Shown here: in pieces, positions 55,293 through 64,000 of the stretch
Layout of the letters: each line of letters starts with the position of its first letter
Numbering within the stretch: position 1 is the stretch's first letter
Assembly: GCA_963746255.1 (NCBI GenBank)
Contig: CAVVAJ010000001.1
Coordinates: 310,001 to 374,000, forward strand
DNA: 64,000 bases
Direction: 5' to 3'
Origin: DAOVXM01 sp963746255
GTDB lineage: Bacteria > Chloroflexota > Anaerolineae > Anaerolineales > UBA4823
The notes under the pieces: generated by a model
What the model was told of the DNA's origin: nothing
Databases searched by the model: none
Seen by the model: only the letters and a program-made list of their open reading frames with translations
Position numbers and translations under genes: made by a program

Positions 55293-56744
55293 TTAGTTTG
55301 GATTAAAGTACGATAGAGCGTTGTGGACCAGGATGATCTTCTGCTCGGTCATTTCGTCCAACGTATCGAGCAGTCCCTCCCTACCGGACCCACTCATCTT
55401 GATCCCACCAAAGGGCAGGCTCTCAACCCGCAGTGCTGACGACCAGTTTATGATCACGCCTCCGGCTTCCAATCGATAGGCTACATCAAAGGCACGACTG
55501 ATATCGCGTGTGAACACTGCCGCCTGCAAGCCGTAGGGTGAATCGTTGGCCATTCGTACTGCTTCATCTACGTTGCTGAAGGGGACAAGTGGAACCACCG
55601 GGCCGAAGGTCTCCTCGCGGAACAATTCGACCTGCGTGGGGATGTCGATCAGCACTGTCGGCTCGATGAACGATCCCCGTCGGTTTCCGCCCGCAGTGAC
55701 TTTGGCACCGGCCTTTACTGCATCGTTGATGACGCTTTCCACCTGCCTGGCAGCGGTCTCGTTGATCAATGGGCCAACGTCCGTATCCTCCGCCAGCTGG
55801 TCCCCGACCTTAAGCTCATTAGCCATGGCTGTTAGTTTGTCGGCAAAATTCTTGTAGATCGGCTGCTCAACAAAGACGCGCTTAACGGCGCAGCAGATCT
55901 GGCCGTTGCCCCGCGCCAGACGTCCCAGGACTACTGCTTCAGCAGCCTCCTCGAGATCGGCATCGGCGCAGATGATCATCGCGTCATTTCCACCTAGTTC
56001 CAAGTGGACTCGCTTGAGATGCTGAGAAGCAAGTTCACAGATACGGATCCCAACGCTGGTGCTGCCGGTCACTGTAATCATTTGGATTCCCGGCGTCCGG
56101 GCAAGAAAGTCACCAATCAATGCACCCGGACCGGTCAGGATCTGATGAGCGGCCCAGGGTAGCCCGGATTGTTCAATAAATTCTGAGATCTTGAGCATGG
56201 TCAATGGGCAATCGCTGGGTGGCTTGCTGATCACTGCGTTCCCTGCCGCAAGAGCCGGGGCGACCTTGTGCGACCAGAGCTCAACAGGGTAGTTGAATGG
56301 GACAATGGCGGCGACAACGCCAATCGGCTGGCGGATGGTCAAGGCCAGATGGCGCTCCTGCCCTGGCACAGCGTCCATGGGAACCACCCGACCCAAGATC
56401 CGTTTGGCCTCCTCGGCAAATCCGCGGAAGATGCGGATGCTTGCCCCAAGCTCCTCGCGGGTCTGGCGGATTGGTTTCCCGTTCTCTCTGGCCAAAAGTC
56501 GACTAAGTTCCTCTTTGTCAGCCTCCATGGCCGCTGCAATGCGAAAGAGGGCCTCCGCCCGCTGGTGAGCTGGCATCCGCCGCATCGCATCTTTTGCCCG
56601 CTGGGCAGCTTGCAAGGCCAACTCTGCATCCTCAAGCGTTGCTTGGGGTACCTTATCAATAACCTCTCCATTGGCTGAGTTGCATATCTCCCGCCACTTA
56701 CCATTGGAAGACTCAACCCAACGACCATCAATCAGCATTTTCAT
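55293..56744 (-). CDS. NAD(P)-dependent aldehyde dehydrogenase
   Basis: With the ATG at 56744 (ggagg 8 bases upstream) the protein has 483 residues. It is an ALDH-superfamily enzyme: AIVPFNYPVELWSHKVAPALAAG, ITVTGSTSVG (cofactor), LELGGNDAMII (general base Glu), and GQICCAVKR with the catalytic Cys. It is related to lactaldehyde/succinate-semialdehyde/glyceraldehyde dehydrogenases. Followed by an RbsA-type transporter, it probably oxidises an aldehyde produced from the imported sugar. The substrate cannot be told. Confidence 0.88.
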   Translation of the reverse strand: MKMLIDGRWVESSNGKWREICNSANGEVIDKVPQATLEDAELALQAAQRAKDAMRRMPAHQRAEALFRIAAAMEADKEELSRLLARENGKPIRQTREELGASIRIFRGFAEEAKRILGRVVPMDAVPGQERHLALTIRQPIGVVAAIVPFNYPVELWSHKVAPALAAGNAVISKPPSDCPLTMLKISEFIEQSGLPWAAHQILTGPGALIGDFLARTPGIQMITVTGSTSVGIRICELASQHLKRVHLELGGNDAMIICADADLEEAAEAVVLGRLARGNGQICCAVKRVFVEQPIYKNFADKLTAMANELKVGDQLAEDTDVGPLINETAARQVESVINDAVKAGAKVTAGGNRRGSFIEPTVLIDIPTQVELFREETFGPVVPLVPFSNVDEAVRMANDSPYGLQAAVFTRDISRAFDVAYRLEAGGVIINWSSALRVESLPFGGIKMSGSGREGLLDTLDEMTEQKIILVHNALSYFNPN

Positions 56745-56984
56745 GATATAAGCCTCCACAGTAGCCGCAGCAGGTTGGCCGCGGGCAACTACACAACGCA
56801 GAAGACATCACCCGCTAAGCGCGGCCATCTGCGTCAATATAAGATGCGACGGGGCGCTTTCCCACGCTCGCACCATTAATAGGAATTTAAACGATCGCCA
56901 GTACAATTCCACCGGATTACCTCAGTGTCATGTGGTGAACATTCAAGTCTTACTGACAGAAATCATACAAAACAATAAATCGAC

Positions 56985-57770
56985 TCAGTTCTTGCGGCTG
57001 TTTGCTAGATATTCGAATCCCAGCTCCTTTGATATTTGCTTACACGCATCCTGAAGTAAGGAACCTAGCTGTGGCAATCGTTCTTTAGTCATGGTAATCG
57101 TCCACCCGGAGATGCTGACTGCCCCGGCCACACGACCAGCATGATCGAATACCGGCACCCCAACGCAGCGTATCCCAACCTCGTTCTCCTCATCATCGAC
57201 AGAATAGCCACGACGACGGATATCATCCAGCTTAGCTGCAAACTTCGCACGGTCGGTGATCGTGTTTTTGGTTAAAGGAATCAGTTGGATATCTTCTAGA
57301 ATCCGTTCTCGTTCTTTTTCGGGCAGAAACGCCAGGATTGACTTCCCGACCGCGGTTGAGTGGATATGACCACGAGTGCCGATGCGCGAACGCATCTTCA
57401 TGGCCTGGTCGTTGTCGACCTTATCGATATAGACGATCTCCTGCCCCTCCAGGATTGCGAGGTGGGTCGTTTCATTTGATACTGCGGTCAGGCGGTCCAT
57501 CCATGACCGGGCGATTTGGTGTAGCTTGGTGCGTTCCAAAACACGGGAAGCCACCCAAGCAAATTTCAGAGTGAGTTGATAACGCGAGTTTGTTGGGTGT
57601 TGCTGAACATATCCGAGGTCCTTGAGGGAGCTCAAGAATTGATACGCGGTCGACGGTACTAAATCGAGATCCTTGGCCAAAGAACTCAACCCAACCCACT
57701 CATCGCTCTCGGCTAGGTGCTCGATGATCATAAACGCACGGACTACAGATTCGTTTCGAGAGTATTTCAT
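56985..57770 (-). CDS. IclR family transcriptional regulator
   Basis: A 261-residue IclR protein: winged HTH (residues about 8-70: SLAKDLDLVPSTAYQFLSSL) and an effector domain (about 85-255: HSTAVGKSILAFLP and YSVDDEENEVGIRCVGVPVFD, AVSISG). Such regulators bind small acids or sugar derivatives and mostly repress nearby operons. It lies upstream of the aldehyde dehydrogenase/sugar importer genes in the same direction with a 240-base gap, and is the likely regulator of that cassette. Its own promoter is strong. Confidence 0.9.
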   Translation of the reverse strand: MKYSRNESVVRAFMIIEHLAESDEWVGLSSLAKDLDLVPSTAYQFLSSLKDLGYVQQHPTNSRYQLTLKFAWVASRVLERTKLHQIARSWMDRLTAVSNETTHLAILEGQEIVYIDKVDNDQAMKMRSRIGTRGHIHSTAVGKSILAFLPEKERERILEDIQLIPLTKNTITDRAKFAAKLDDIRRRGYSVDDEENEVGIRCVGVPVFDHAGRVAGAVSISGWTITMTKERLPQLGSLLQDACKQISKELGFEYLANSRKN

Positions 57771-57793
57771 TATTCAAAACGCTATTCTGATTA

Positions 57794-57830
57794 TTGTAAT
57801 TATTTTACAGTAAACAATTTGCCATGTCAA
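57794..57830 (-). promoter_or_regulatory. Promoter of the IclR gene with operator-like repeat
   Basis: On the minus strand, ttgaca (57825-57830) and taaaat (57802-57807) are spaced by 17 bases. The overlapping segment attgtaat...taaacaat (57794-57819) is an imperfect inverted repeat, possibly an autoregulatory IclR site. Confidence 0.6.
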
Positions 57831-58246
57831 CAATAGTTATGCATACAAGAACATCTATACGCAAGCTTGGGACATTCATTTTATGTGTGCAATTTGATCA
57901 TTATTTTAAGTACAGCAGCCTCGCAAACCCTAGGCTTCGGGAAGCGTATTTTGAGGTGGATGGGCATAGAACATTCAGACCGTCCCTTGTAGCTCAGCCA
58001 TCTCGGTTAATTTTTTTTTCATTTTTGCAACAGGCTCCCATGTTAGGTTATGAACCAGGCATCGCGGACTCCTTTTATCCGGTGAGTCATCACGGAGGTC
58101 TACTCAATTTTAGTTAGCCCTGATCAATAAGAGACTTATCCCGGAAAATAATGGTGGTAATGCGTATATCAGCGACAATTTGAGCAAGCAAACATTCAGC
58201 AACAACGATCGAACCACGAGTATAAGATTAGCAAATTTGTATTGCT
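57831..58246. other. Intergenic stretch
   Basis: About 400 bases between the IclR promoter and the serine hydrolase gene. An open + strand frame of 97 codons (57824-58117) lacks a ribosome-binding site and family likeness, so it is not called. Otherwise nothing is seen. Confidence 0.4.
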
Positions 58247-59508
58247 ATGGATGAGATCCGGCACACGTCAAGAAATGTAATGATTGTTGGGCAAATCCTC
58301 ATCATCCCACTCTTGCTGACATTAATTGGTTGTACTCGAAACCCTGAGGCACTCGTAGAGAAGAGAATCGCAAGAATCGAGCAAGGTCTGCGTAGTACCT
58401 ATTCGGATCCACCTTGGAAGAGGATGGAAATAGCAGATCGCATGAAGTATTACCACGTCCCGGGGTTCAGCATTTCCTTCATCAATGACTATCAGATTGA
58501 ATGGACAAAAGGGTACGGGGTGTTGGATGAAGGAATAAGTGAGCCTATTACCCCGGAAACACTATTTCAAGCCGCCTCTACCGCAAAGCCTATCGTGGCC
58601 GTAGCCGCCCTACACTATGTTGAGAACGGGACTATTGACCTTGATAGCGATGTAAACCGAAGCTTGGTATCCTGGCGGGTCCCTGAGAATGAATTCACCG
58701 AAAAAGAAAAAGTTACCTTGCGTCGTCTCTTAAGCCACAGCGCAGGCGTAACGGTCGAGGGATTTCGCGGTTATGCTCTTGGTGAGGAGGTACCTGATCT
58801 TCGACAGATCTTAGATGGGGAGTGGCCGGCTAACTCGGATCCTATCCGCATGGACATTGTTCCGGGCACACAACATCGCTACTCGGATGGCGGCTATATG
58901 ATCGTGCAGCAGCTTCTCGAGGATACTGTTGGGGAATCTTTTTTCCGACATCTTGCACGATTCCGTTCTTGAGCCATGGGGGATGACTACCAGCACCTTC
59001 GAATCACCGCTCCCAGAACAGTTTCACTTCAAAGCTGCAGCTGGTCACCGTGCGGATGGCACAACCATTCCAGGAGGCTGGCATACCTACCCGGAAATGG
59101 GATCAGGAGCGAGCCTGTGGGCGACCTCGTCTGACTTAGCACAATTTGCGATAAAAGTGATGCAATCCTATCTAGGACAGCCTGATGGAGTTCTTTCACA
59201 GAATATGGCAGTCGAGATGCTGACACCTCAGATTGCATAACCGCTTTCTCGGACCTGTCCTTTTAGACGATGGGGATGAATTATTCTACTTTATGCATCC
59301 GGGTAGCAACGATGGGTACAAGGCAATCATGATCGCTTATCCAAATAGAGGGCAAGGGGTCGTTATCATGACGAATGGCGATAATAGAGATGCCCTTTGG
59401 CGCGAGATTCTGAACAGCATCTCTGTTGAGTACGGCTGGGTGAAGGACTATACCTACCTATATGCGAGCGTCATAATTGCGGTCGTTCTCGTTCTTCTGG
59501 GAATTTGA
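58247..59508 (+). pseudogene. Beta-lactamase-family serine hydrolase lipoprotein with two frame breaks
   Basis: Three overlapping frames make one protein. The first has a lipoprotein-like signal (LIGC), SxxK as STAK in AASTAKPIV, and YSD in HRYSDGGYMI (YxN position). It breaks in a T-run near 58938; the second continues SDILHDSVLEPWGMTTSTF to about 59235, where another break leads to HNRFLGPVLLDDGDELFYF and a C-terminal membrane helix ending at 59508. Without the breaks it would be about 420 residues. It resembles the other serine hydrolases of the window in architecture. Confidence 0.65.
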
Positions 59509-59621
59509 GTCCGCAGGGGGATCAAGGCGAGAGGTAGGAGCAACTAATCATCAAGTATGCCCAATCCGCAGAAATGACAAACCAGGTTCCAGTAATATCT
59601 CGTTTATTCTTAATGAACGGG

Positions 59622-60164
59622 TTACTTTTCGTTCAACCCGCTGGATTCCAATGCCTTCTGCTCGCGCTGGTAAAGTATATACAATACAATCAAGATTACC
59701 GGCAGCAGGAAATCCCAGTAGACCACCATCCCGGTGTTGCTTGGGGAAAAGTTGTCCTGCTCCAGCATGTGGATAATGTGGGTGATTGCCGCCCCCCACA
59801 TTAAGGTGGCCTTGGCGATGATGAACGGCAGCCAGAAAGACTTCCGCCAAAACCCGATCGCGCCGATCAACCCGATTCCGATTGCCGCGAAAGCTAATTC
59901 CATCTGGAAGCCGCTGTTCAGCGGCCAGCCAATGGATCCAGCCACTTCATCCGCGTAGATGATATGCCCAAAAATACCGCTTGAGACCGAAAACCAACCG
60001 GCGAGGCCAATGGTGTAGATTGTGATGATCTCAAGCGTTGTTTCCTTTCTGGATTTTCCCCGGGTGGCGAACAAGTGAACTGCGATGGAAATGACCGTAA
60101 CCGCGATCTGGAGATAGATATTCAAACCTGAAATTTCAAAAAATGCATTCATAAATGTCCACAT
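59622..60164 (-). CDS. DUF6790-type membrane protein
   Basis: A 180-residue integral membrane protein with about five helices. The middle segment HIIYADEVAGSIGWPLNSGFQMELAFA and later FWLPFIIAKATLMWGAAITH match DUF6790 proteins. Function is unknown. It is separated from the molbindin gene by about 130 bases on the same strand, without an obvious link. Confidence 0.65.
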   Translation of the reverse strand: MWTFMNAFFEISGLNIYLQIAVTVISIAVHLFATRGKSRKETTLEIITIYTIGLAGWFSVSSGIFGHIIYADEVAGSIGWPLNSGFQMELAFAAIGIGLIGAIGFWRKSFWLPFIIAKATLMWGAAITHIIHMLEQDNFSPSNTGMVVYWDFLLPVILIVLYILYQREQKALESSGLNEK

Positions 60165-60294
60165 CTAAAGTCATTGGCTGAACGCTAAATATTTTATCGT
60201 GTATATTTATGCTTCCATTCTGTTAAATAACAGCACGAAACCACCATCCAGTGCAGGGGATAGTGGTGTATCTTCCCTGTTTTGCGGTCTTCAG

Positions 60295-60504
60295 CTATTT
60301 AACACCGATCATTACACTCGATGCTTTGATGACGACGAACACCTCTTTTCCTACTTCGAGAGCAAGTTTCTCGGATGAATTCTTTGTGATAATCGAGGAT
60401 ACTTCTATCCCTGGAGCGATCTCCACCAACACATCTACATTCACTGCCCCGACCTCAACTGCCTTAATGGTGCCCTTATATACATTTCGTGCGCTTAGTT
60501 TCAT
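60295..60504 (-). CDS. Molybdenum-pterin-binding protein (Mop/molbindin, TOBE domain)
   Basis: A 69-residue single TOBE/Mop domain: MKLSARNVYKGTIKAVEVGAVN, VEIAPGIEVSSIITKNSSEKL and VVIKASSVMIGV are the family's strands. Molbindins assemble into hexamers that store molybdate or tungstate in the cytoplasm. The aggagtaatccg site before the ATG is strong. No molybdate transporter or cofactor gene lies in the window. Confidence 0.88.
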   Translation of the reverse strand: MKLSARNVYKGTIKAVEVGAVNVDVLVEIAPGIEVSSIITKNSSEKLALEVGKEVFVVIKASSVMIGVK

Positions 60505-60758
60505 CGGATTACTCCTGGTTGTATGGTTCTAATTTTACAGATTATCGATGAGTAGTAATGATAACCGCCTTCATAGCAATTTCGTTATATCAAATTATCT
60601 CCAGAACATTCTATACCATCACGAAACCAAATATTCCTTCCTATAATAGTCATACTAAAGGCTTTCAGAGTATAACCTGATCTATGTCAATTTCTTACTA
60701 CACGAAGGGATATAACATCCTTGTCGAACTGGATATAATAAGGATACAGGAGTCTTCC
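60505..60758. other. Divergent intergenic region
   Basis: About 250 bases between the molbindin gene and the + strand membrane genes. A tataat at 60734-60739 lies close to the downstream ribosome-binding site, but no matching -35 was found. Nothing else is seen. Confidence 0.35.
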
Positions 60759-61379
60759 ATGAGACAAGCAACAAAAACGGTCGCCACTTGGCTTGGTATT
60801 TCCGCCGGGCTTGCCGGTATCGAACATGGCTATTTCGAAATCCTGCAGGGAAATACCACACCCGCAGGTCTGATGATCGTATCTATGGGGCCGCCTTGTG
60901 TGCCGGAAGAAATGTGGAATGCTTGCGAACCCGCTTTGACGATCCTGCCGAGCTTCCTGGTCACTGGGGTTCTGGCGGTGATCATCGGGCTGTTCATCTT
61001 GGTCTGGTCTTTGGCATTCATCCACCACAAACACGGCGGCAAGATATTGATCCTGGCGTCAATCGCACTGCTTCTGTTCGGTGGCGGTCTTTTCCCGCCA
61101 TTAATTGGCATCATTGGTGGCATAGCGGGGATGAAAATCAACCAGCCGATTGCCCGGCAAGGTGCTAGCAGGTTTGTACGCTTCGGGTCTATGCTGTGGC
61201 CCTGGTCGCTGGTCATCTTCTTGGTGTGGGTCATTGCGCAGTTCCCCATCGGGTACTACTTCAATGATCTTATGCAGCAAGCGATGTATTTCGGCGTGGT
61301 TTTAATCCTCTCCATGCTGCCGTTGTCCATCTATAGCGCCTATGCACGCGATGTACAAAATGCCATTCTCGGAGATTAG
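60759..61379 (+). CDS. Polytopic membrane protein, unknown function
   Basis: The ATG at 60759 follows acaggagtcttcc and gives 206 residues with about five helices. It begins MRQATKTVATWLGISAGLAGIEHGYFEILQG and includes MGPPCVPEEMW, a pattern I associate with uncharacterised bacterial membrane proteins only. The downstream DUF4386-type gene starts 1 base after its stop, so they are co-translated and may act together. Confidence 0.65.
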   Translation: MRQATKTVATWLGISAGLAGIEHGYFEILQGNTTPAGLMIVSMGPPCVPEEMWNACEPALTILPSFLVTGVLAVIIGLFILVWSLAFIHHKHGGKILILASIALLLFGGGLFPPLIGIIGGIAGMKINQPIARQGASRFVRFGSMLWPWSLVIFLVWVIAQFPIGYYFNDLMQQAMYFGVVLILSMLPLSIYSAYARDVQNAILGD

Positions 61380-61380
61380 C

Positions 61381-62121
61381 ATGTCAAACTCGGTGGAACG
61401 GGACAAAATATGGGCTGGGATCTATAACCTTGGTGCAATAGCAGCTCTGGGAGCGGTTCTTACCGGTCTGCTAGAAATCGCCATCACCTTCTTGCCGGGA
61501 GGTAGTGCATCGCAGGAAACTGTGCTCGACTGGTTTAAACTATTTCAGGATTACTGGTTCATCGGTCTTCGCAACCTGGGCTTATTGAATATCATCCTCA
61601 ATACCTTGGGATTGCTGGTCTACTTCGCGATCTTCGCCGCCCTCAGGAAGAATAGATATTCCCCGTACGCGGCCCTGGCGCTGCTCTTAGCGTTTCTCGG
61701 TATTGGTGTGTTTTATGCCACAAACCGTGCGTTTCCGATGTTAGATCTGAGCAATCAATACGCACTCGCTGCGACCGGTGCTGAAAGGGCGATACTGGAA
61801 GCTGCTGGGAAGTCGATGATCACGGTTGGTGGCAGCCACACACCGGGCACTTTTTTGGGTTTCTTCTTCGCCGAGTTTGCCGGTATTTTGATGTCGTTTG
61901 TGATGCTGCGCAGTGCTGTCTTCAGTAAAACCAGTGCATATCTGGGTTTGTTGGGGTTCAGCTCGTTATTGATTTTTGAAATCTCAGCCTCCTTTTTCAC
62001 CGGTCTGAGTGATGCTGCCATGATATTTGCCATGTTGGGTGGGCTGTTGAGCATGGGCTGGTATATTCTTATCGCCCGACGCTTATTCCAGCTGGGGAGA
62101 GACGCTAACAGGAGCGCATAG
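61381..62121 (+). CDS. DUF4386-like membrane protein
   Basis: The ATG at 61381 has a ggag site 8 bases upstream and gives 246 residues. Seven or so helices with the DUF4386 layout: a first helix GAIAALGAVLTGLLEIAITF, a segment NLGLLNIILNTLGLLVYFAIFAAL and later MITVGGSHTPGTFLGFFFAE. Function is unknown. It is directly adjacent to the preceding membrane gene. Confidence 0.7.
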   Translation: MSNSVERDKIWAGIYNLGAIAALGAVLTGLLEIAITFLPGGSASQETVLDWFKLFQDYWFIGLRNLGLLNIILNTLGLLVYFAIFAALRKNRYSPYAALALLLAFLGIGVFYATNRAFPMLDLSNQYALAATGAERAILEAAGKSMITVGGSHTPGTFLGFFFAEFAGILMSFVMLRSAVFSKTSAYLGLLGFSSLLIFEISASFFTGLSDAAMIFAMLGGLLSMGWYILIARRLFQLGRDANRSA

Positions 62122-62250
62122 TAGTGCCTTTCCACCAGATAGATGTCCAGCGGGATGGATCGATAGCCTTCGTTATCTTTTGATTGGTAACGCATATTGG
62201 GTGTTTTATGGCGCTCTAACCCTAGTGAGACCTGAGCTGAAAGACTAACT

Positions 62251-62610
62251 ATGGTAGCAAAATATACTAGCGTTGGGCTGTTTTTTCTTTTTATCTTTCT
62301 AACTGGATTCCGGTTAAACCGTACGGGGTGGCCGCACAGCACCCTGCTTATCACCATTCATAAACTCGTCGGGTTGGGGTTGGCAGTCTTCCTGGGCTTG
62401 ACGGTATACCGGGTCTATCAAGCAGCTCCGCTCACTGCACTCCAGGCAATCCTCATTGGCATCACCATCTTGTTATTTATCGTTAATGTCACTACCGGCT
62501 CCCTGTTGAGTACGAACAAACCGATGCCCGCTGCGGTCACAATCATGAACAAGCTAATGCCATACCTTACGGTTCTCTCCACTGCAGTCATGCTGTATCT
62601 TCTTCTGTGA
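62251..62610 (+). CDS. Small four-helix membrane protein, unknown function
   Basis: A 119-residue protein with four hydrophobic helices. It has a His in helix 1-2 (GWPHSTLLITIHKLVGLGLAV) but no clear haem-binding pair. The gene is 130 bases after the DUF4386-like gene on the same strand and may belong to the same transcript. No family is recognised. Confidence 0.6.
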   Translation: MVAKYTSVGLFFLFIFLTGFRLNRTGWPHSTLLITIHKLVGLGLAVFLGLTVYRVYQAAPLTALQAILIGITILLFIVNVTTGSLLSTNKPMPAAVTIMNKLMPYLTVLSTAVMLYLLL

Positions 62611-62837
62611 GCAAATTGTGTTTTGACTAGGGGGTACCAACTTGGATTACCACCACCTTGGTCCAAAATACGCTTCAAATTCAGCTAACCTCAAACAGAT
62701 ATCTATCCTCACTTATCTGCATCTCCCCATTTCCATTCGGGTGGAAATACTGGGAATCCGCTCCCCGGACATGGCTACAATTAACCTTACGAACAAGTAC
62801 AAGTGTGATATTGCATCACCAAGTAAAGGAGCGTACC

Positions 62838-63002
62838 ATGGGATCAGATTCTAGTTCAAGTCCAATTCGTGTTGATACCGGGATGGGTATCATCTGGTTT
62901 ATCGGCTGGCTCTTCACCATCGCTTTCGCAAAGCTGATCTGGTGGCAGGCTCTGCTTGGGCTGCTCATCTGGCCGTATTACCTCGGCTTAGCCGTCCGCT
63001 AG
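62838..63002 (+). CDS. Small membrane protein (54 aa)
   Basis: A 54-residue ORF behind a strong aaaggag site (7 bases before ATG). It starts MGSDSSSSPIRVDTGMGIIWF and has two hydrophobic helices (GIIWFIGWLFTIAFAKLIWW and ALLGLLIWPYYLGLAV). The good ribosome-binding site argues that it is real. No family is recognised; a longer frame starting at 62658 is less likely. Confidence 0.55.
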   Translation: MGSDSSSSPIRVDTGMGIIWFIGWLFTIAFAKLIWWQALLGLLIWPYYLGLAVR

Positions 63003-63138
63003 CCCTTTCCACACGTATCACGATACAATACACTGCTTCCAGTGGCCGATCTAGCAAAGGAGTACATCTTCCCCGATCGGTAAAGGCGCCGCGCATAAAC
63101 CAACCTGACCAGGCATATCCCAAGGAGTTAGTAGAGAA

Positions 63139-64000
63139 ATGGAGATCGCAACCTTCGAACTAGAGCGCTACTTCGCCAGGCATGAATTTACCACCCGCTA
63201 CTTGCTTTCCAGCTCCGACTGCGAATCCTTGTCAATGGCCGAACTGCTCGAAATGTCAGATCCTGAGACTATGCGCATGTGGCAAGAGCTTAGACTTGGC
63301 TACACCGAGTCACTGGGCCACCCTCTGCTGCGCGAGACCATCGCCGAACTTTATTCAGGCATTCATGCTGATAATATTCTGGTTGCCGCACCAGAGGAAT
63401 GCATATTTCTGCTCATGCATGCGCTGCTCGAGCCCAGCGACCACATGGTCTGCACGTTTCCGGGCTACCAATCGCTGTACGAAGTCGCCCGTTCCATTGG
63501 CTGCCAGGTATCGACATGGGAACCGCACGAAACCGATGGCTGGCGTTTCGCTGTTGAGGATCTGCAGGGTATGCTGCAAACGAACACCAAGCTGGTGGTC
63601 GCCAACTTTCCCCACAACCCGACCGGTTATGTTCCTCCGCTGGACGAATTCCTAACCATGATCGACGTCGTGCGGCAGCATGGTGCATACCTGTTGTCGG
63701 ATGAGATGTACCGCTTCCTGGAAGTAGATCAGGGGACGTACCCTTCCGGCAGCTTGCGAGTTATATGAGCGTGCGATTTCACTATTTGGGATGTCGAAGA
63801 CTTTTGGACTACCCGGGCTGCGGATCGGTTGGTTGGCATCACAGGAAACACGGACCTTGGAACAGGTCAGCATGCTCAAGGACTACACCACCATCTGCAG
63901 CAGCGCCCCCAGTGAAGTGCTGGCAATCATCGCCCTGCGCAGTAGGGAGAACATCATCGCCCAGCAGACTGACCGCGTCCGCCGGAATGTTGGTATCCTG
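63139..64000 (+). CDS. PLP-dependent aminotransferase class I/II (frameshifted, truncated by window end)
   Basis: The first frame encodes ELLEMSDPETMRMWQELRLGYTES, then the fold-type I pattern GIHADNILVAAPEECIF, NFPHNPTGYVPP (substrate-binding Asn) and YLLSDEMYRFLE. Near 63745 the frame changes and continues YERAISLFGMSKTFGLPGLRIGW, with the PLP-binding Lys in SKT, to the window end. Family members interconvert amino and keto acids; the substrate is unknown. The start has an aaggag site upstream. The single indel may be an assembly error. Confidence 0.75.

Noticed and set aside
57824..58117. 97-codon open frame on the + strand upstream of the serine hydrolase gene
   Set aside because: It overlaps the IclR promoter, has no ribosome-binding site, and its residues form no recognisable fold or family pattern.
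1..64000. CRISPR arrays, prophage genes, complete insertion sequences, rRNA and full tRNA genes
   Set aside because: No regularly spaced repeats, integrase, intact transposase, phage structural gene, rRNA segment or cloverleaf was found on reading both strands.

Overview
The window looks like a moderate-GC chromosome segment of a Chloroflexota bacterium, most likely of the class Anaerolineae. This is inferred from gene content only: a MalT-like STAND/LuxR regulator beside small Chloroflexota-type proteins, lipoproteins with Pro/Thr/Glu-rich linkers, a binding protein carrying an X25 module, a DUF3160-CapA pair, and no outer-membrane or LPS genes. No rRNA, complete tRNA, CRISPR array or intact insertion sequence is visible. 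Many genes carry single-base frame breaks. Some are plainly decayed, but most of the breaks in the 45-49 kb nucleotidase gene look like single-base insertions in otherwise well-kept codons, so part of this may be assembly error.

Layout. 0-9.3 kb (mostly + strand): an F420/PNPOx-like protein, a GNAT acetyltransferase, a 59-aa membrane protein, two overlapping minus-strand membrane genes that end head-to-head with a 5'-truncated methyltransferase, then a DUF3160 lipoprotein overlapping a CapA-type metallophosphatase. A second, degraded copy of the methyltransferase tail with its hairpin lies on the far side of this pair. 9.4-25.6 kb (minus strand): a DUF1801 gene on the + strand, then a run of about 13 tightly spaced minus-strand genes (22.7 to 10.1 kb): two small proteins, membrane proteins, two CPBP proteases, an acyltransferase, an Fe-S protein, serine hydrolases and an ABC-2 exporter. 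A large LuxR/MalT-type regulator with its own terminator sits just upstream of the run.

28.4-37 kb: a galactan-utilisation locus resembling ganSPQAB of Bacillus: GH53 endo-galactanase, GH42 beta-galactosidase, a sugar-binding lipoprotein and two permeases, with a shared near-palindromic operator candidate at two promoters. The transport ATPase is not in the window. 38.4-45 kb is a gene graveyard (sulfatase-maturase, VIT1, Lon, CopA and transposase remnants) around an intact Na+/H+ antiporter and MscS channel and a frameshifted CorA. 44.8-48.7 kb: a good sigma70-type promoter, a structured RNA with its own terminator, and a tandem-duplicated 5'-nucleotidase broken by about 17 indels.

49.3-57.8 kb: an SCP2-TudS-like fusion, RidA, a KDPG-aldolase remnant, an RbsBCA-type sugar ABC transporter, an aldehyde dehydrogenase and an IclR regulator, which together look like a sugar or sugar-acid uptake and oxidation cassette. 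58-64 kb: a frameshifted serine hydrolase, small membrane proteins, a Mop molbindin, DUF4386-type membrane genes and a PLP aminotransferase running off the window.
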